Assembly (NCBI RefSeq): GCF_026262505.1
Contig: NC_067204.1
Coordinates: 13,038,522-13,102,521 of the forward strand
Direction: 5' to 3'
Origin: Trichomonas vaginalis G3
Lineage: Eukaryota > Parabasalia > Trichomonadida > Trichomonadidae
DNA length: 64,000 nt
The notes under the pieces are model-generated. The model was not told where the DNA came from. It saw nothing but the letters and a program-made list of their open reading frames with translations, and did no database searches. How positions within the stretch are numbered: position 1 is the stretch's first letter; the number at the start of each line of letters is the position of its first letter. Shown here piece by piece: positions 53,283 through 63,181 of the stretch. The position numbers were made by a program, and so were the translations under genes.

Positions 53283-54586
53283 TAGGGTGTCCAAAGGTGT
53301 GTTTAGCACAAACCTGAATACTGCGAATAGAAATAAACAAGTTACATATATATAAAGTTTATTTAAATATAATCACCATTGGATTCAATCACGCGTTCGC
53401 AGCGATCGATCCAGGCTTCAAAGACACGCTTTAAATCATCATGAGAAAATTGCTCAAATTGCTCTCTTACAAAATTTTCAAGATCATCTGGACTCGCGAA
53501 TTTGCGTCCTTCAGCTCTCTTTTTTAGCGTGCCGAATAAATAAAAGTCAGAGGGTGCAATATCAGGTGAATAAATTGGGTTTGGAACAACTTTGACATTG
53601 TTTTCCACCAAGTAATTCATTACCTTATGACTTTTGTGAACTCTTGAATTATCAAAATGAATTGCAAACTTTTGTTTTTGTTGTTTGGATTTCTCAAACT
53701 CATCAGAATTGATAATTTGAGTAAGAACATTGTCAATTAGATACTGAGCATTCATCGTATTAGGTTTTTGAAGAATATCAATTGCGATGATGCCATTCAC
53801 GCCCCAAAAAACCGACAACATCATCATTGGTGTGTCAATTTTTTTCTTCGGGAATGTTTGCGGATTTTCATCCTTCGGGATCCACATGATTTTGGCTTCT
53901 GTTGCATATTGAAACCAAGACTCGTCCCCTGTTACTAAAAAGCGAAACTTCTTGGATTGATACGCACCCAATATAGAGAGGAGCTCTTTCGAAGATTGGA
54001 CTCTAGATTTTTTTTGAACTGAATTAAGGTTGTGCGGAACCCAACGTGTATACGCTAGTTTGTAGTTCAAATAATTGTGCAGATAATAACTGACTGTTGT
54101 ACGTGGTATCTTTGTCATCTCCTCTATCCTTCTGAGTGATGCTCTTGGGTCTTCATCTAGCGCTTGAAGAATTGCTTTGATTTTTCTTTGATCCGGCGAT
54201 TTTTTGTCAATTTTTATGATGGGCGTCTTTTTGTTCATGAAGTGATACATCCTAACATGATACGTTACAGTGGAATAGCTAGGAGCATCCATACCGAAGC
54301 ATTTTACCAATGTCTCGTAGATTTTTTTACAGTCTTTGCATTTTTTTGCAAGAGCGAGGATGTTTTCTTTATGATTCATTAAAAAAATGAAAAAAATCCC
54401 GCCAAAATTTCCCGCGAAACCGCCTCTTGTCTCAAAATTCATTTTATATCCCGGCATGGCGCCAAAATACAACATACTCATCATATACATATATTCATAT
54501 TTTTTATTATATATTTATAATCAGCATATATCTTCTTTAATAGTCTCATATAGAGCGCTGTGCTAAACGCACCTTTGGACACCCTA
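53283..54586. mobile_element. mariner transposon (Tvmar1-like), 1,304 bp
   Basis: Inverted ends TAGGGTGTCCAAAGGTGTG and GGACACCCTA, with a TA duplication at 53281-53282 and 54587-54588. The length agrees with what I recall for Tvmar1 of T. vaginalis; this should be checked. It carries one open transposase gene on the minus strand and has inserted in the fibre region of the Maverick, so it is the younger of the two. Confidence 0.93.
53363..54379 (-). CDS. mariner transposase, intact frame
   Basis: A 338-residue protein from the ATG at 54379; the frame stays open upstream to 54490. An N-terminal helix-turn-helix pair is followed by WVPHNL near 130, the mariner signature, and by a DDE catalytic core: TGDESWF, HFDNSRVH and SPDIAPSDFYLFG. 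The last two aspartates have 34 residues between them, the D,D34D spacing of mariners. Full length for the family (about 340). It cuts and pastes at TA sites. All visible motifs are present, so it may still be functional. Confidence 0.93.
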   Translation of the reverse strand: MNHKENILALAKKCKDCKKIYETLVKCFGMDAPSYSTVTYHVRMYHFMNKKTPIIKIDKKSPDQRKIKAILQALDEDPRASLRRIEEMTKIPRTTVSYYLHNYLNYKLAYTRWVPHNLNSVQKKSRVQSSKELLSILGAYQSKKFRFLVTGDESWFQYATEAKIMWIPKDENPQTFPKKKIDTPMMMLSVFWGVNGIIAIDILQKPNTMNAQYLIDNVLTQIINSDEFEKSKQQKQKFAIHFDNSRVHKSHKVMNYLVENNVKVVPNPIYSPDIAPSDFYLFGTLKKRAEGRKFASPDDLENFVREQFEQFSHDDLKRVFEAWIDRCERVIESNGDYI

Positions 54587-55749
54587 TATTTTTGAAAATT
54601 GCTTTTCTAACATCTTGAAATTTTGTGATTTCAGACCAAGTTCTTCCATCACTACTGATGTTTACTAAATCACCACATCCTAAAGCAATGAAATACCCAT
54701 CAATATAAAATAAATTTGTAAATCTATAATTTCGAGTAAGTTTTGGAGTGAATGAATAAACCAATTCCCAATTTGATAAATCTTGTGATAAATAAATATG
54801 TCTGTTATAACTTACAGGATATGAATAGACCATTTCACCTGAAACGAGAACATAAACATTTGATCCATAACATAAAGCTTCAATGTCTCCATCAGCTTGA
54901 AAAATTTGTTCAAATTGACCTTGTGGTATTGAAGATGATCTATAAATTTTATCATTTTGTAGGATAAAATACATGTTGTTAATGTAATACCACTTACTTG
55001 TATAATCAATTTCCAAATCTGATGACATCATACTAAACATATAATAATTTATCCCATCCTCACTAATGAAAATTTGATTGACTTCATAAATTAGTACCCA
55101 TTTATTATTAACGCATCTAATAGGATTATTTGGATATTTAAATTTAGCATCTTGATTTAAATTACATTTGAACCATTGGATACAATCGAATGAATAACAA
55201 GGGTAAAAATCATCTCCAACCGTTATCATTCCCATAAATTTACCGTTATTATATTCAACATATAAAATTCTTGGATTAATGATTGGCTTTCGTGTATCAG
55301 GATTCCAAACAGATGGAGTAAATGATTCATAGTTTTTAAAATCATTTGTTTTAAAATAATAAAGCACTCCGGCTGTATAAAATAAATACATGGTCACTCC
55401 ATCGAAACATATCCATTCAAAAGAATCTATATCAAAGGTTTTATCTGATGATTTCATAAAATTTAAAAATGGTGGAGTAAAATAGACCTCTGATTGTTTT
55501 ATTTCTTCATTAACAAATGATATATCAGCTTTCTTTGCTAACTCAGTATTAATGAATGAAATAACTTTTTCCTTATCGCCTTCTTCTCTAACTCATCGTT
55601 AACATAAGTTTTATCTGCTTTAAGGTCTAAACATCCTGAAACCCATCCTGTATCAGCTTTAACTTTAAAAGTCTCAAATGTCCATTCATGATACCATTCA
55701 ACCTTTTCTTTAATTTCATTATCTTTTTCATCAACATAACCAAATTTGC

Positions 55750-55866
55750 CTTCTTATTTAACTCACTATCCACATATTCCTTATCTGCCTTCTTATTTAA
55801 CTCACTATCCACATATTCCTTATCTGCCTTCTTATTTAACTCACTATCCACATATTCCTTATCCAC
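55750..55866 (-). repeat. Three 39-bp tandem repeats in the fibre shaft
   Basis: Near-perfect copies of a unit containing AACTCACTATCCACATATTC, encoding DKEYVDSELNKKA on the minus strand. Repeat number may vary between copies of the element. Confidence 0.9.
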
Positions 55867-56265
55867 CTTCTTCATTATGTCATTTAGGAAACCTTCTATG
55901 AATTCCTCATTTAAATTAAATCTTCCAATCTTCAAAACTTTAGGAAATGCATTTAATGCGTAATATCTCTGTTCTTCTGGTGGAATTGATGTTATATCAT
56001 CCGTTATTCCTTTAATTTTTGAATTCATAAATAAAATTTCTTTTATATTTGATATCACTGCACCACCTTTGCAAACGAATTCGAAATGGTCATTTTTCAA
56101 TACTATCTCCAAATCTCCATATTTCAACCTTTGCGTTTGTTCTGCCGTCTTTGAATTATATGCATATGTGGCGTATGTAATGGTCTGAAGGACCTGGGCG
56201 CTTTGCGCCTTAAGTTGTTGTGGTTGCTGTTGTTTAATCATTTATTACGATTTAAAAATAAATAT

Positions 56266-56976
56266 TTAATCCGTTATCTCATCAGCTATTTTCTCTATTT
56301 GAAATTGCCATAATATTTCATTCATAAATTCTAAATCACAATCAAATAGGTCAGTTATTCTAAATTTAATATTTGATAAATCTTTTGAATGAAGAATAAA
56401 TGAATTCCCGGATAATTGAAACGGATATGATAAAGAAAATGTGTTTAAGTTGATGGATAAAATGTTTTGTATTGATGGGTAAGAGTTAGGGTCTAATGTT
56501 TGATGTGAAAATCTCATTGGGGTATTAACTTTATCACATTTGATTAAAATGAAATTGGAACCAGTGTCAGAATACAAAACATCCCCAACATCTTTTTCAA
56601 AATTTAATATCCCCAACAATGAACGAAGATGAGGAGTACAAAATTTAATTTTCAGCGGAAATTTAATAAGGTTATTTATTTCATCAAGTTCAAAAAGTTT
56701 ATCAGGTTTTGATTTAAAATTTTCTTCATACCATACGATAAATGATTCATTTAAATAACTTAAAATCATGTTAATATCCCATTTCGCTATCACATTATTT
56801 ATATACATATCATACGTTTTTTCAAGGTCATCTTTAATAAATGATATATAATCTGAAGGGTCTAAAAGAATGGGATTAAATTTACCACTCACAGAAACGA
56901 GAGTAACATTATAAATTCCGCTAACTGTTAAATTTAATTCACAGTTATTATTCGAAATAATATTGATAATTGACAT
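56266..56976 (-). CDS. Maverick particle-block protein, 236 residues
   Basis: An intact open frame with alternating strands and few charged runs (MSIINIISNN, LDPSDYISFIKDD, FCTPHLRSLLGILNF). No family recognised by eye. Size and place in the structural block would suit a minor capsid or penton-type jelly-roll protein, but that is inference from position. It shares a 20-bp divergent start region with the next gene. Confidence 0.55.
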   Translation of the reverse strand: MSIINIISNNNCELNLTVSGIYNVTLVSVSGKFNPILLDPSDYISFIKDDLEKTYDMYINNVIAKWDINMILSYLNESFIVWYEENFKSKPDKLFELDEINNLIKFPLKIKFCTPHLRSLLGILNFEKDVGDVLYSDTGSNFILIKCDKVNTPMRFSHQTLDPNSYPSIQNILSINLNTFSLSYPFQLSGNSFILHSKDLSNIKFRITDLFDCDLEFMNEILWQFQIEKIADEITD

Positions 56977-56996
56977 TTTTTATTACGATTAAAAAT
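56977..56996. promoter_or_regulatory. 20-bp divergent start region of two Maverick genes
   Basis: Only TTTTTATTACGATTAAAAAT separates the two start codons. On each strand it provides a T-rich or TAATAAAAATG-like leader, so both transcripts must begin inside or very near it. It gives the most compact view of the element's common start signal. Confidence 0.55.
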
Positions 56997-57476
56997 ATGG
57001 TAAAGCGTTATTTTCCAGTGATAAATAAAACTAGAATAAGATTACCTCAAGAATTCATAAATTCAACGAATAAGAAATTCATTCATGTTATAAATTTTAG
57101 TGTTTTCAGAAAATATGAGTCAGTGTCATATTCATCAACAGGTTATATTTCACTTCATTCAAATTTAGTTCAATCAAACCCATATAATGACCATTTCATA
57201 AGATTTTCAGATGGTATTAAAAATGTAATTGATAGATTAAAATATGAACAGATTGACAATATCGAATTTTTGGAATTTTGGTTTAAATATCCCGATGGAA
57301 AAAAGATTGAAGTTAAAGATAAAGCTGATACTATAACAAAAACAATTACAATGACCGATCCGGATAGTGGGGAACAAAAAGAAATAAAACAAACGATAGA
57401 AACTGGTGAAAGGTCAATTATTATTGATTATGATTCAAAGGATTATTATTCGATAATGTTAATGCTTGAATATTAA
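56997..57476 (+). CDS. Maverick protein, 159 residues, unknown
   Basis: An intact open frame from the ATG at 56997; the upstream extension lacks an ATG. Beta-rich with an acidic middle (FSDGIKNVIDRLKYEQIDN) and a Thr/Lys-rich segment near 115-140. It is the only plus-strand gene in the middle of the particle block. Its stop overlaps the stop of the convergent neighbour by four bases. Confidence 0.5.
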   Translation: MVKRYFPVINKTRIRLPQEFINSTNKKFIHVINFSVFRKYESVSYSSTGYISLHSNLVQSNPYNDHFIRFSDGIKNVIDRLKYEQIDNIEFLEFWFKYPDGKKIEVKDKADTITKTITMTDPDSGEQKEIKQTIETGERSIIIDYDSKDYYSIMLMLEY

Positions 57477-57814
57477 ATAGCCTTAACAAAGAATTTTTCA
57501 AGTGATATTTTATATTCATCAACTATTTTATTATAAATATCATTATATGTTAAATGAAGTTCAGTTGTTGTTCCGTTCTTTGATATCTTAATTGTGCTAA
57601 TATCCTTTATAGGATTTATTTTTGCAACTGTTCCGCAGCATGAAACCTCATCATCTATGAAAAATTGAATCTTAACGTCTGAATCTTGAACATCACAAAG
57701 AATGGCGATAATGTGAATTAATGATTCATAAGGTAAAATAATTAAACCGGATTGGTCAATTAAATTTATTATTGAATCATAATTATTAATTATTATATCA
57801 CGGTAAATTTTCAT
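57473..57814 (-). CDS. Maverick protein, 113 residues, unknown
   Basis: An intact open frame starting MKIYRDIIINNYDS, with an Ile-rich N-terminal half and CC in the middle (DEVSCCGTVAK). No family recognised. It lacks the usual T-rich leader just before its ATG, so the start may be elsewhere. Confidence 0.4.
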   Translation of the reverse strand: MKIYRDIIINNYDSIINLIDQSGLIILPYESLIHIIAILCDVQDSDVKIQFFIDDEVSCCGTVAKINPIKDISTIKISKNGTTTELHLTYNDIYNKIVDEYKISLEKFFVKAI

Positions 57815-57819
57815 TAATT

Positions 57820-58143
57820 CAGAATTAATGTCTATTTTATATGGGTTCTCGATGTTTGATGAAAGAGGTGGGGGTATGTTGGATAAGTGGGAATTTCAAC
57901 AGGTTCTTTACCGGGTTCAGATAAAATGATTGGGTCTCCATTCTCATGGTTTTCTTCATTCTCCTCATTCTTCGGTAAGTCACGAGTTAATAAATTTGGT
58001 TGAGTTGCTGACCTTGTTAATTCGGGCTAACATTAACTTTAACATTTTGAATAATTCGTGATTTATCATCATTTACGTTATAACCAACCGTAATCTCTGC
58101 TTTTGCGTTAGTGTTCTTTTGACTAGTGAAACGTCTTCTCATT
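57820..58143 (-). pseudogene. Short Maverick coding remnant
   Basis: Begins with the common start signal (TTTATTCGAATATAAATG) and reads MRRRFTSQKNTNAKAEITVG. The part looks broken. Function unknown. Confidence 0.35.
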
Positions 58144-58174
58144 TATATTCGAATAAAAAAATATATTTAAACTT

Positions 58175-58999
58175 TTATTTTGCTGGAACTTTTGAATCTA
58201 TTATTCCCTGTATTTGTTCATGAAGTTGATTTTTAGCTGTTTCATCGAAATTAATAGACCGAATATATTCATTAATTGCATTCTTATAATCATCTGATTT
58301 CTCAAATTTTCTTTTATCTGATTCCTTAACTAAATCATAAGTTAAACCTCGTTGCTGATATAATGGTTTCTTAATTAAATCTTTGAATGCTTGAGATAAA
58401 GCACCTGATGCAATTCTTGCTACTATAATTGGTTGGAATTGCTGTTTAAGTTCATCTTTAACATTTGCGAAAACTGGATCGAATAAAGCAACTTTAAAGA
58501 ATTTCTTAGCTGAAATTTCAGGTCTAATATTTGCATATTGACCATCAAACTGGTTAGAATATCGTGGTAATCCATCCGGTCCCTCTTCAATAGCATTTAA
58601 TTCTTCATTGAAATAAGAATATGGATTATGACGGTATGAATTAATTGGACCATTTTCACCTTCTCCAATGTATTGTTTAACAGCTTTTCCATTTTCATCA
58701 AATTGCATAGGATAACGTTCATTATATGCTTTACGTTTAGGATAATCAGATATAGTTAATTTATAACCATTTATGACTTTAATATTACCTTGACCATCAG
58801 TAACGAAAACTTCATTTATACCATCGGGTTTTCCATTTGGACCCGTAATGTCTGCTTCGTGTGCTTCCCAATTTGGACCTTGACGTTTGGCATATGCTTG
58901 AGCTTCTGGTAATGTTAAAACGTTTCTCATTTGTTTAACATCTTTTTGAAGACCAGCAACAATATGAACTAATTCTTTCATTCCATCAGGAACTTTCAT
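58175..58999 (-). CDS. Maverick particle-block protein, about 274 residues
   Basis: A long open frame ([20 protein letters not shown]) with a helical N-terminus, a Gly/Pro/Asn-rich middle ([12 protein letters not shown]) and a helical carboxyl half. A better start with the common signal lies near 59072. No family recognised; it lies beside the packaging ATPase and capsid regions, so a structural or assembly role is likely. Confidence 0.5.
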   Translation of the reverse strand: MKVPDGMKELVHIVAGLQKDVKQMRNVLTLPEAQAYAKRQGPNWEAHEADITGPNGKPDGINEVFVTDGQGNIKVINGYKLTISDYPKRKAYNERYPMQFDENGKAVKQYIGEGENGPINSYRHNPYSYFNEELNAIEEGPDGLPRYSNQFDGQYANIRPEISAKKFFKVALFDPVFANVKDELKQQFQPIIVARIASGALSQAFKDLIKKPLYQQRGLTYDLVKESDKRKFEKSDDYKNAINEYIRSINFDETAKNQLHEQIQGIIDSKVPAK

Positions 59000-59111
59000 A
59001 GTTCTATTATATGCACCCTTTTGTTTGTCCTTGTTTTAATGGAACCTGTAGAAGATTTGCTATTTCTGTCATGTTTAATTATAAATAAAAATAAAAATTA
59101 ATTATAAAAAG

Positions 59112-59938
59112 TTAATCAAATTTAACACCTCCTTTATTTAAATCAACTATTATTTTTCCATGTTCACCTAATTGCTGATATTGTGTGTAAAGTTCATTAA
59201 TGCTCATTGGTAAATTCACTTGATAAAGCATAACGTTCAACTGTTGACGACTAAACCCACTGAAAATGAAAAGTGTTGATAGATTTGATTTAATGTTTGT
59301 GCTTAATGCTTTGAAATATTGAACAGCCATAAAGAATGAACACTGAATGTGTCGACATTGAGTTAATAACTGATTAAAATATGATTTCTCGTTTGTTATT
59401 AGTTTTGATTTCACTGCATCATCTAGAAAAATGAGTGAATGCAAAAATTCTCTATCAAAATTTGAAATAGAAAGTGTTTCAAATAATTCATCCCGTTGTT
59501 TATCAATAATTTTATCCTCTAATCCATGCTTCTTGATTGTATTATATAATTCTTTATACATTAAAAAGTTTTTTAAATAATCTTCTGCTTCTTCTTGTGA
59601 TAAATAAATAATTGGAATTTTGATTAAATGCTTTAAAGATTCAAATGTATCATCTGAAGGTGAACCTGAACGGTTGATATAAATTAACACATGTGAATGG
59701 GGGAAGTGTTAGCAATAATGATAATTTGTTTTAATATCGTTAATGTTTTACCTTTATTTTGTTTACCAATTGCTGCAGTGATTGAATTTAAGTAACATTC
59801 AGAATATGGAATTTTCATTAATTTTTCCTTAGATAGAGCATTTCTATTATCACTCAATGCTTCATTAATCATATCATCTACGTATGTATTATATACTCCT
59901 GCTAATTCTTCATAAGGGGTGGATGAATTTAAATCCAT
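59112..59938 (-). pseudogene. FtsK/HerA-type packaging ATPase region (Maverick)
   Basis: The Walker A loop GKQNKGKT lies near 59765, Walker B-like SLIFLDDAV near 59427, and RHIQCSFFMAVQ beyond, which fits the A32-like packaging ATPases of Polintons and related viruses. These pump DNA into capsids. The part looks broken. Confidence 0.8.
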
Positions 59939-59962
59939 TTAATCAAAAATAAATTTATAATT

Positions 59963-61602
59963 TTAAACATTTCTATTCATCAATATTTCATCATATGAAC
60001 TTCTATACTGTGGTGGTGTACCTGTTGGATGATATTTCAAACCTTCATCCGGTGTCCATGTCCAATATGTAGTCCTAGTAAACCAAACTTGAGGAGGATT
60101 TGTCACCTTTGAACAGTAAGTGTCATTTTCACCCTGAATGATTGGATAAGCTTTCACTTGTACTGTAACTTGTGAGTTGAAAGTTTCTAATCCATCAAAG
60201 AATATACCCGCTCCATCACGTTGAACTGGAATAGTGCATAAGAATGAAGTTTGGTCTTTCCATGTTCTAGCTAATGGCGCGCCATCATCATCATTCAGTG
60301 GTCTAGTTAATGAGTCCTCGTATTCTTCCGTGCATTCATTCACTCCATCTAAATCAGAAGCTTGAAGCATACGTGTAAAGAATATGTCGCCCACTGTGGT
60401 CATCGCTTGATCGGGGAAGTTTCTGGAATCTATAGTGACCTGAAGACCTCGAAGCATTGGATTTTCTAAAACCGTTCTTTGCATTGCATTCTTCGGAAAT
60501 GTTAACACAACATCTGTAACATTATGAAGAGCGTATGAGAAATCTGAGCTAATACCTTCAGGAGTGATGCAACCTCCATTTAGTGAACGAACGTCAATAT
60601 GTTGAGCTGGAATCATGAATGGATCTTCCTTACTGAATAAACGTGGTATTGCTTTAACTGATTCTTCAATTAAACCGTATCCTGGTGTAATGCATTTATC
60701 CTCTAAAATTTCCATCTTTGTGCATGAAATAATAACGTCATCAACTGTTGCGTCAGCAGATGTAGCGGCTAAGCTTGTAATTAATTTGGCAGGAAGTCCG
60801 ATTTGTTGGAATTTGCGATCATATTTATAAACATGATTCATAATCTTTTCATAATTTTCATCAGTTATCTTTTCATAAACGTAATTTTGTAAATCAGCAA
60901 CTCTTAACGGGTCAACCTGACAAAATACTAAAGTATCCCTGAAAACATAATATTTAAGAATGATATCACCAAATGATTTAGGATAATCATCGAACGCCTG
61001 AAATGCTAACAAATCATTTACCGGAATAATCATATCAAAAGTGACATCAACTTCTTCATTTGCTTTCTTGAAAACTTCTGAAGGGTCAATATATTTACCA
61101 CATACTGAGTTATCATATTTTTGAAATTATTATATAACGAATGAACAAACTTTTTAACTTTCCTTTCTGATTTTGGTTTATATGTTGCAAATGCGAAAGA
61201 TTCACGGGCGCAATCCATCTGAAGATAACCAGCATCACCTCTTTCGGTTTCTACTTCTAATTGTTTAAAGCTTTGATTTGATGATTTGTAACCAACGAAT
61301 AAACGCATGCATTTAAAAGCGGCATCACATGTGAAAGCTTTATTTGAAACTAGAGTTGCTTTAACTTTGCGTTTAATATATGTGTCACCTAATTGGTTCA
61401 CATCATGAGCTGGGTTTGTAATTCTTAAATGAGTTTGTTTATCATCAAAATATGGAGCATCAGAGTCATAGCATGAACTTTCAAGTTCTCTATAATATCT
61501 TCTACCATCATTCTTTGCGAATATTTCATTTATCTTTTCGAATGAATGAAACACATTTCCATTAATCTGTTTGGTGTTTGGCACTAAATAGTTAGTCGTC
61601 AT
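59963..61602 (-). pseudogene. Major capsid protein region (Maverick)
   Basis: The position next to the packaging ATPase, total length of about 545 codons, and a beta-rich composition with aromatic turns (TPDEGLKYHPTG, TYWTWTPDEG, RSLNGGCITPEG) fit the double jelly-roll major capsid protein of Polintons. It starts MTTNYLVPNTKQ at 61602 with the common signal. The assignment rests on gene order and composition more than on motifs. The part looks broken. Confidence 0.7.
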
Positions 61603-61672
61603 TTATTAATAAATAAAAAAATCAAAATTAAAAGATGGAAATGAATTTTTAATTTTAATGAAATAATCAACT

Positions 61673-61888
61673 ATGGCTGCGGGTATATTTAAGAAACTGT
61701 GGGATAGAGTAAAAAGAGGAGCGAGTAAAGTTTGGGAAACATTGAAGAAGGGAGCAAATTGGATATTTAAGAATAAAGAAGCAATTAGTGACGTTGCTGA
61801 ATCAATAACGCCAAAAGCTGCCCCAATAAGAGAAATTTTAAATAAAGGAGAAAAAGTTTATCAAAGACTACAACCGATACTAAGATAA
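61673..61888 (+). CDS. Small amphipathic Maverick protein, MAAGIFKKLWD type
   Basis: A 71-residue basic protein: an N-terminal amphipathic helix (MAAGIFKKLWDRVKRGASK), a second helix with Trp, then a Pro-containing tail. Its start is nearly the same as that of the convergent neighbour at 61918. Membrane-active capsid proteins such as adenovirus protein VI have similar amphipathic starts; that analogy is inference. Confidence 0.6.
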   Translation: MAAGIFKKLWDRVKRGASKVWETLKKGANWIFKNKEAISDVAESITPKAAPIREILNKGEKVYQRLQPILR

Positions 61889-61917
61889 AAATAATTTTAA
61901 AATAATTTATTTTTCCA

Positions 61918-62154
61918 CTATCTACCCCCTATTTTATTAAGTATTCCTTCAGCTATTCCACCAACTGCGTTACCTGCTTGTGCTCCCATCGCCGGATTAC
62001 CTGCTTTAGTACCTAATACTCCACCTATGATAGTTCCTGCCGTTTTCGCTACTGGTGCCAAAAAGTTTGCAACGGGTTTAATAATCTTTTTATAAACCCA
62101 ACCCGCAGCTTTCTTAATTCCATCCCATAATTTTTTAAAGAATCCTGCCGCCAT
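61918..62154 (-). CDS. Small Gly-rich amphipathic Maverick protein, MAAGFFKKLWD type
   Basis: I start at the ATG at 62154, giving 78 residues; the longer frame to 62193 lacks the family start. MAAGFFKKLWDGIKKAAGWV forms an amphipathic helix, then IIKPVANFLAPVAKTAGTII and a Gly/Ala-rich stretch (GTKAGNPAMGAQAGNAVGG) that could enter a membrane. It is paralogous at its start to 61673-61888 and convergent with it, 29 bp apart. Confidence 0.6.
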   Translation of the reverse strand: MAAGFFKKLWDGIKKAAGWVYKKIIKPVANFLAPVAKTAGTIIGGVLGTKAGNPAMGAQAGNAVGGIAEGILNKIGGR

Positions 62155-62221
62155 TTCTGATTTAATATTAATTAAAAAAATATATTTCATCACTTATATT
62201 CTAATTTTTATTTAATGATAA

Positions 62222-62590
62222 ATGAAACCGATTTTAAAAATAAATGAAACAGAGGAGGAAGAAATAAATGAAAGTGAAAATGTTCAACAAAAAATAAACG
62301 TTGTTAAACCAATTACTGAAATAAAAATTTTTTCATCTGTTGAAGAATTTAATGACTATTATGCTAATAATAAAAAATTATTTGAAGAATTGACAACGTG
62401 TAAATTGAATAAAATGTTTAAAGTTGATGGATTCAAAATTTCAAAAATAAAAGGAGTGGTTAGTTTGAAATCTATTCCTCAATCAAGAATTACCTCATTA
62501 ATGAAAATAGATGATTTAACAAAAAGAATAGAAGAGATTGAAGAAAGAATGAATCAAATAATTGATTTCATAAATTCAAATAATCATTAG
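62222..62590 (+). CDS. Maverick protein, 122 residues, coiled-coil end
   Basis: An acidic N-terminus (INETEEEEINES), a folded-looking middle (KIFSSVEEFNDYYANNKKLF), and a carboxyl coiled coil (DDLTKRIEEIEERMNQIIDF). Probably oligomeric. Family unknown. It converges on the next gene, four bases apart. Confidence 0.5.
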   Translation: MKPILKINETEEEEINESENVQQKINVVKPITEIKIFSSVEEFNDYYANNKKLFEELTTCKLNKMFKVDGFKISKIKGVVSLKSIPQSRITSLMKIDDLTKRIEEIEERMNQIIDFINSNNH

Positions 62591-62594
62591 TTTC

Positions 62595-63074
62595 TTAAAG
62601 TTCTATGTTGAACTCATCAAATTCTTCTTCATCATTACCATTACCATTACCTTTAGCGAGTTTATTTACTCTTTCAACTTTATCTTTTGATAGTCTTTCG
62701 TTTAATTTTTTCTGAAGTTTTTCGTTACCAAGTTCTAAAATTTTACATGGATGATATTTAAACCCGTTAAATTCTTTTTCCTCAGTTTTAATCATTAATC
62801 TACAAAGAACTTTAGTGAGGTGGTTTTGTTGTTTAAACCATTTATCCTTAATATTTGTTATAAATTCAATATCCGGAATTAATTCCCAAATTTTTGAATT
62901 TTCGATTAATTTACCATCAAATGCAAAAGCAATAGGTTTAATATTAAACTTACCTTTATAAAATAAACTTTGTATGTAATCATCAAAATAAACGTCTACT
63001 TGTTTAACCTGGGTGAGAATTGGTGAAAGTTTATCCATTAATTGATTCACAGTCACGAATTTTGAGCTGTTCAT
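62595..63074 (-). CDS. Maverick protein, 159 residues, unknown
   Basis: An intact open frame with the common start signal (TTCGTAAGAAATG). It has a globular N-terminal 110 residues (VDVYFDDYIQSLFYKGKF, IAFAFDGKLIEN) and a tail of GNGNGNDEEEFDEF. The first part loosely recalls viral KilA-N or Bro-type DNA-binding domains, but I cannot confirm this. Confidence 0.5.
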   Translation of the reverse strand: MNSSKFVTVNQLMDKLSPILTQVKQVDVYFDDYIQSLFYKGKFNIKPIAFAFDGKLIENSKIWELIPDIEFITNIKDKWFKQQNHLTKVLCRLMIKTEEKEFNGFKYHPCKILELGNEKLQKKLNERLSKDKVERVNKLAKGNGNGNDEEEFDEFNIEL

Positions 63075-63181
63075 TTCTTACGAATTAAAAAAATAAATTA
63101 TTCAAAAATGTAAGACATGAATTTTTAAAGTTTATTTTTTAAAAATTTTTTATTTTTTATTTCATTATGGTAGTGAATCTT

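Larger units (their letters stand above)
52757..56241 (-). pseudogene. Fibre-like particle protein region (Maverick), with mariner inserted
   Basis: The coding-strand start (56241) has an N-terminal QQLKAQSAQVLQT segment and three 13-residue repeats (DKEYVDSELNKKA) typical of trimeric fibre shafts. The middle (about 54590-55460) has repeated Trp/Tyr-rich strands like a sialidase-type beta propeller. The end (52757-53269) matches the phage baseplate/tail-collar type domain: YPIGSIYTSMNSTNP, GTWEQI, PPHTHTG and MPPFMTVFAWYRVQ. A surface or host-recognition fibre is the natural reading. The region is interrupted by the mariner and looks broken. Confidence 0.65.
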
